Shown: positions 6,284-6,577 of the stretch, piece after piece
How positions within the stretch are numbered: the stretch's first letter is position 1
Layout of the letters: each line of letters begins with the position of its first letter
Source: an uncultured Planctomycetaceae bacterium
GTDB taxonomy: Bacteria > Planctomycetota > Planctomycetia > Planctomycetales > Planctomycetaceae
NCBI GenBank assembly: GCA_903921605.1
Contig: CAIXQV010000684.1
Location: 1 to 6,577 of the forward strand
Length of the DNA: 6,577 bases
Direction of reading: 5' to 3'
Notes under the pieces: generated by a model
Database searches by the model: none
The model's input: only the letters and a program-made list of their open reading frames with translations
Told to the model about the DNA's origin: nothing
Position numbers and translations under genes: made by a program

Positions 6284-6577
6284 CCTGAGATCCTTTTCAA
6301 GATGCACGACTTATCTGTCAGAACTCGCTCGAGATTGAACGCGTACCGACCATTCCAAGTTTTGCACAGAGCGACGTGAGTACCGCCCGGAAGCGGCGAG
6401 TATGCCACGAGCGGGTATCCGAGGATAAGCCAATTCCCCATATTTCTGGGTCTGCACCGTTGCGGAGAAAGACGGTCGCACCAATTCTCGGCAACATTTG
6501 CCGGATCAGTTCCAGCAAATCATTCTGGAGCAGCAAGTTCTGCCGACGCAACCGCATTCAGAACAGCAACCCAAAAG
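6284..6577. other. Region upstream of the SPOR-like gene with no supported gene
   Basis: This stretch probably contains the promoter of the minus-strand gene starting at 6283; no box pair is convincing. A 79-codon minus-strand frame (6557-6318) begins right after an in-frame TGA and lacks a Shine-Dalgarno. In the last 149 bases all three plus-strand frames stay open to the window edge, including one from a GTG at 6377, so open frames here carry little weight. I see no recognisable protein motif in any of them. A gene running in from the right edge is possible. Confidence 0.45.
6291..6295 (-). promoter_or_regulatory. Ribosome binding site deciding the SPOR-like gene start
   Basis: On the minus strand AAGGA lies 7 nt before the ATG at 6283. 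This favours 6283 over the in-frame ATG at 6307. Confidence 0.6.

Noticed and set aside
5198..6379. Long plus-strand frames opposite the SPOR-like gene (5198-5602 and 5693-6379)
   Set aside because: They are antisense shadows: the minus strand has the signal peptide, RBS, repeat structure and terminator, and the plus frames show no domain.
6395..6425. Sigma-54-like GG-N10-GC on the minus strand (TGGCATACTCGCCGC)
   Set aside because: The -12 part is CCGC rather than TTGC, and no activator gene or other sigma-54 feature is present.
6318..6557. 79-codon minus-strand frame upstream of the SPOR-like gene
   Set aside because: No RBS, no recognisable motif, and other frames in the same stretch are equally open.

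Overview
This 6.6 kb window looks chromosomal and bacterial, with about 54-55% G+C by eye. The best guess for the host is a planctomycete. The reasons are two long secreted proteins of no widely known family, an exported cyclophilin, a signal-peptide-bearing SAM methyltransferase, and loosely spaced genes with weak Shine-Dalgarno sites. No 16S rRNA or other phylogenetic marker is present, so this assignment is an inference.

Layout, left to right. Four plus-strand genes come first. They are a secreted protein of unknown function (48-1625), an exported cyclophilin-type peptidyl-prolyl isomerase (start most likely 1709, stop 2335), an apparently exported class I SAM-dependent methyltransferase (start most likely 2572, stop 3333) and cmoA (GTG start 3343, stop 4068). 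Three minus-strand features follow. cmoB (5043 back to 4069) meets cmoA tail to tail with no base between the stop codons. A strong 17-bp hairpin terminator (5125-5168) comes next. Last is a secreted protein (start most likely 6283, stop 5222) with an internal SPOR-like duplication. The last 294 bases (6284-6577) hold no gene I can support.

How the genes work together. The clearest functional unit is CmoA plus CmoB. CmoA makes carboxy-S-adenosyl-L-methionine from SAM and prephenate. CmoB uses it to turn 5-hydroxyuridine at tRNA position 34 into 5-carboxymethoxyuridine (cmo5U), which widens wobble decoding. Both proteins are full length with the key residues in place. In gammaproteobacteria the two genes usually run in the same direction as a pair; here they converge. 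The exported methyltransferase ends 9 bases before cmoA starts, so those two are probably co-transcribed, although one product is predicted to be outside the cytoplasm and the other inside.

The window is mostly ordinary housekeeping and envelope genes. I found no mobile element, CRISPR array, tRNA or rRNA, and no clear sign of a new multi-gene system. The points most worth a second look are the convergent cmo pair, the exported SAM-enzyme paradox, the duplicated SPOR-like protein and two palindromic intergenic elements that may be dispersed repeats.
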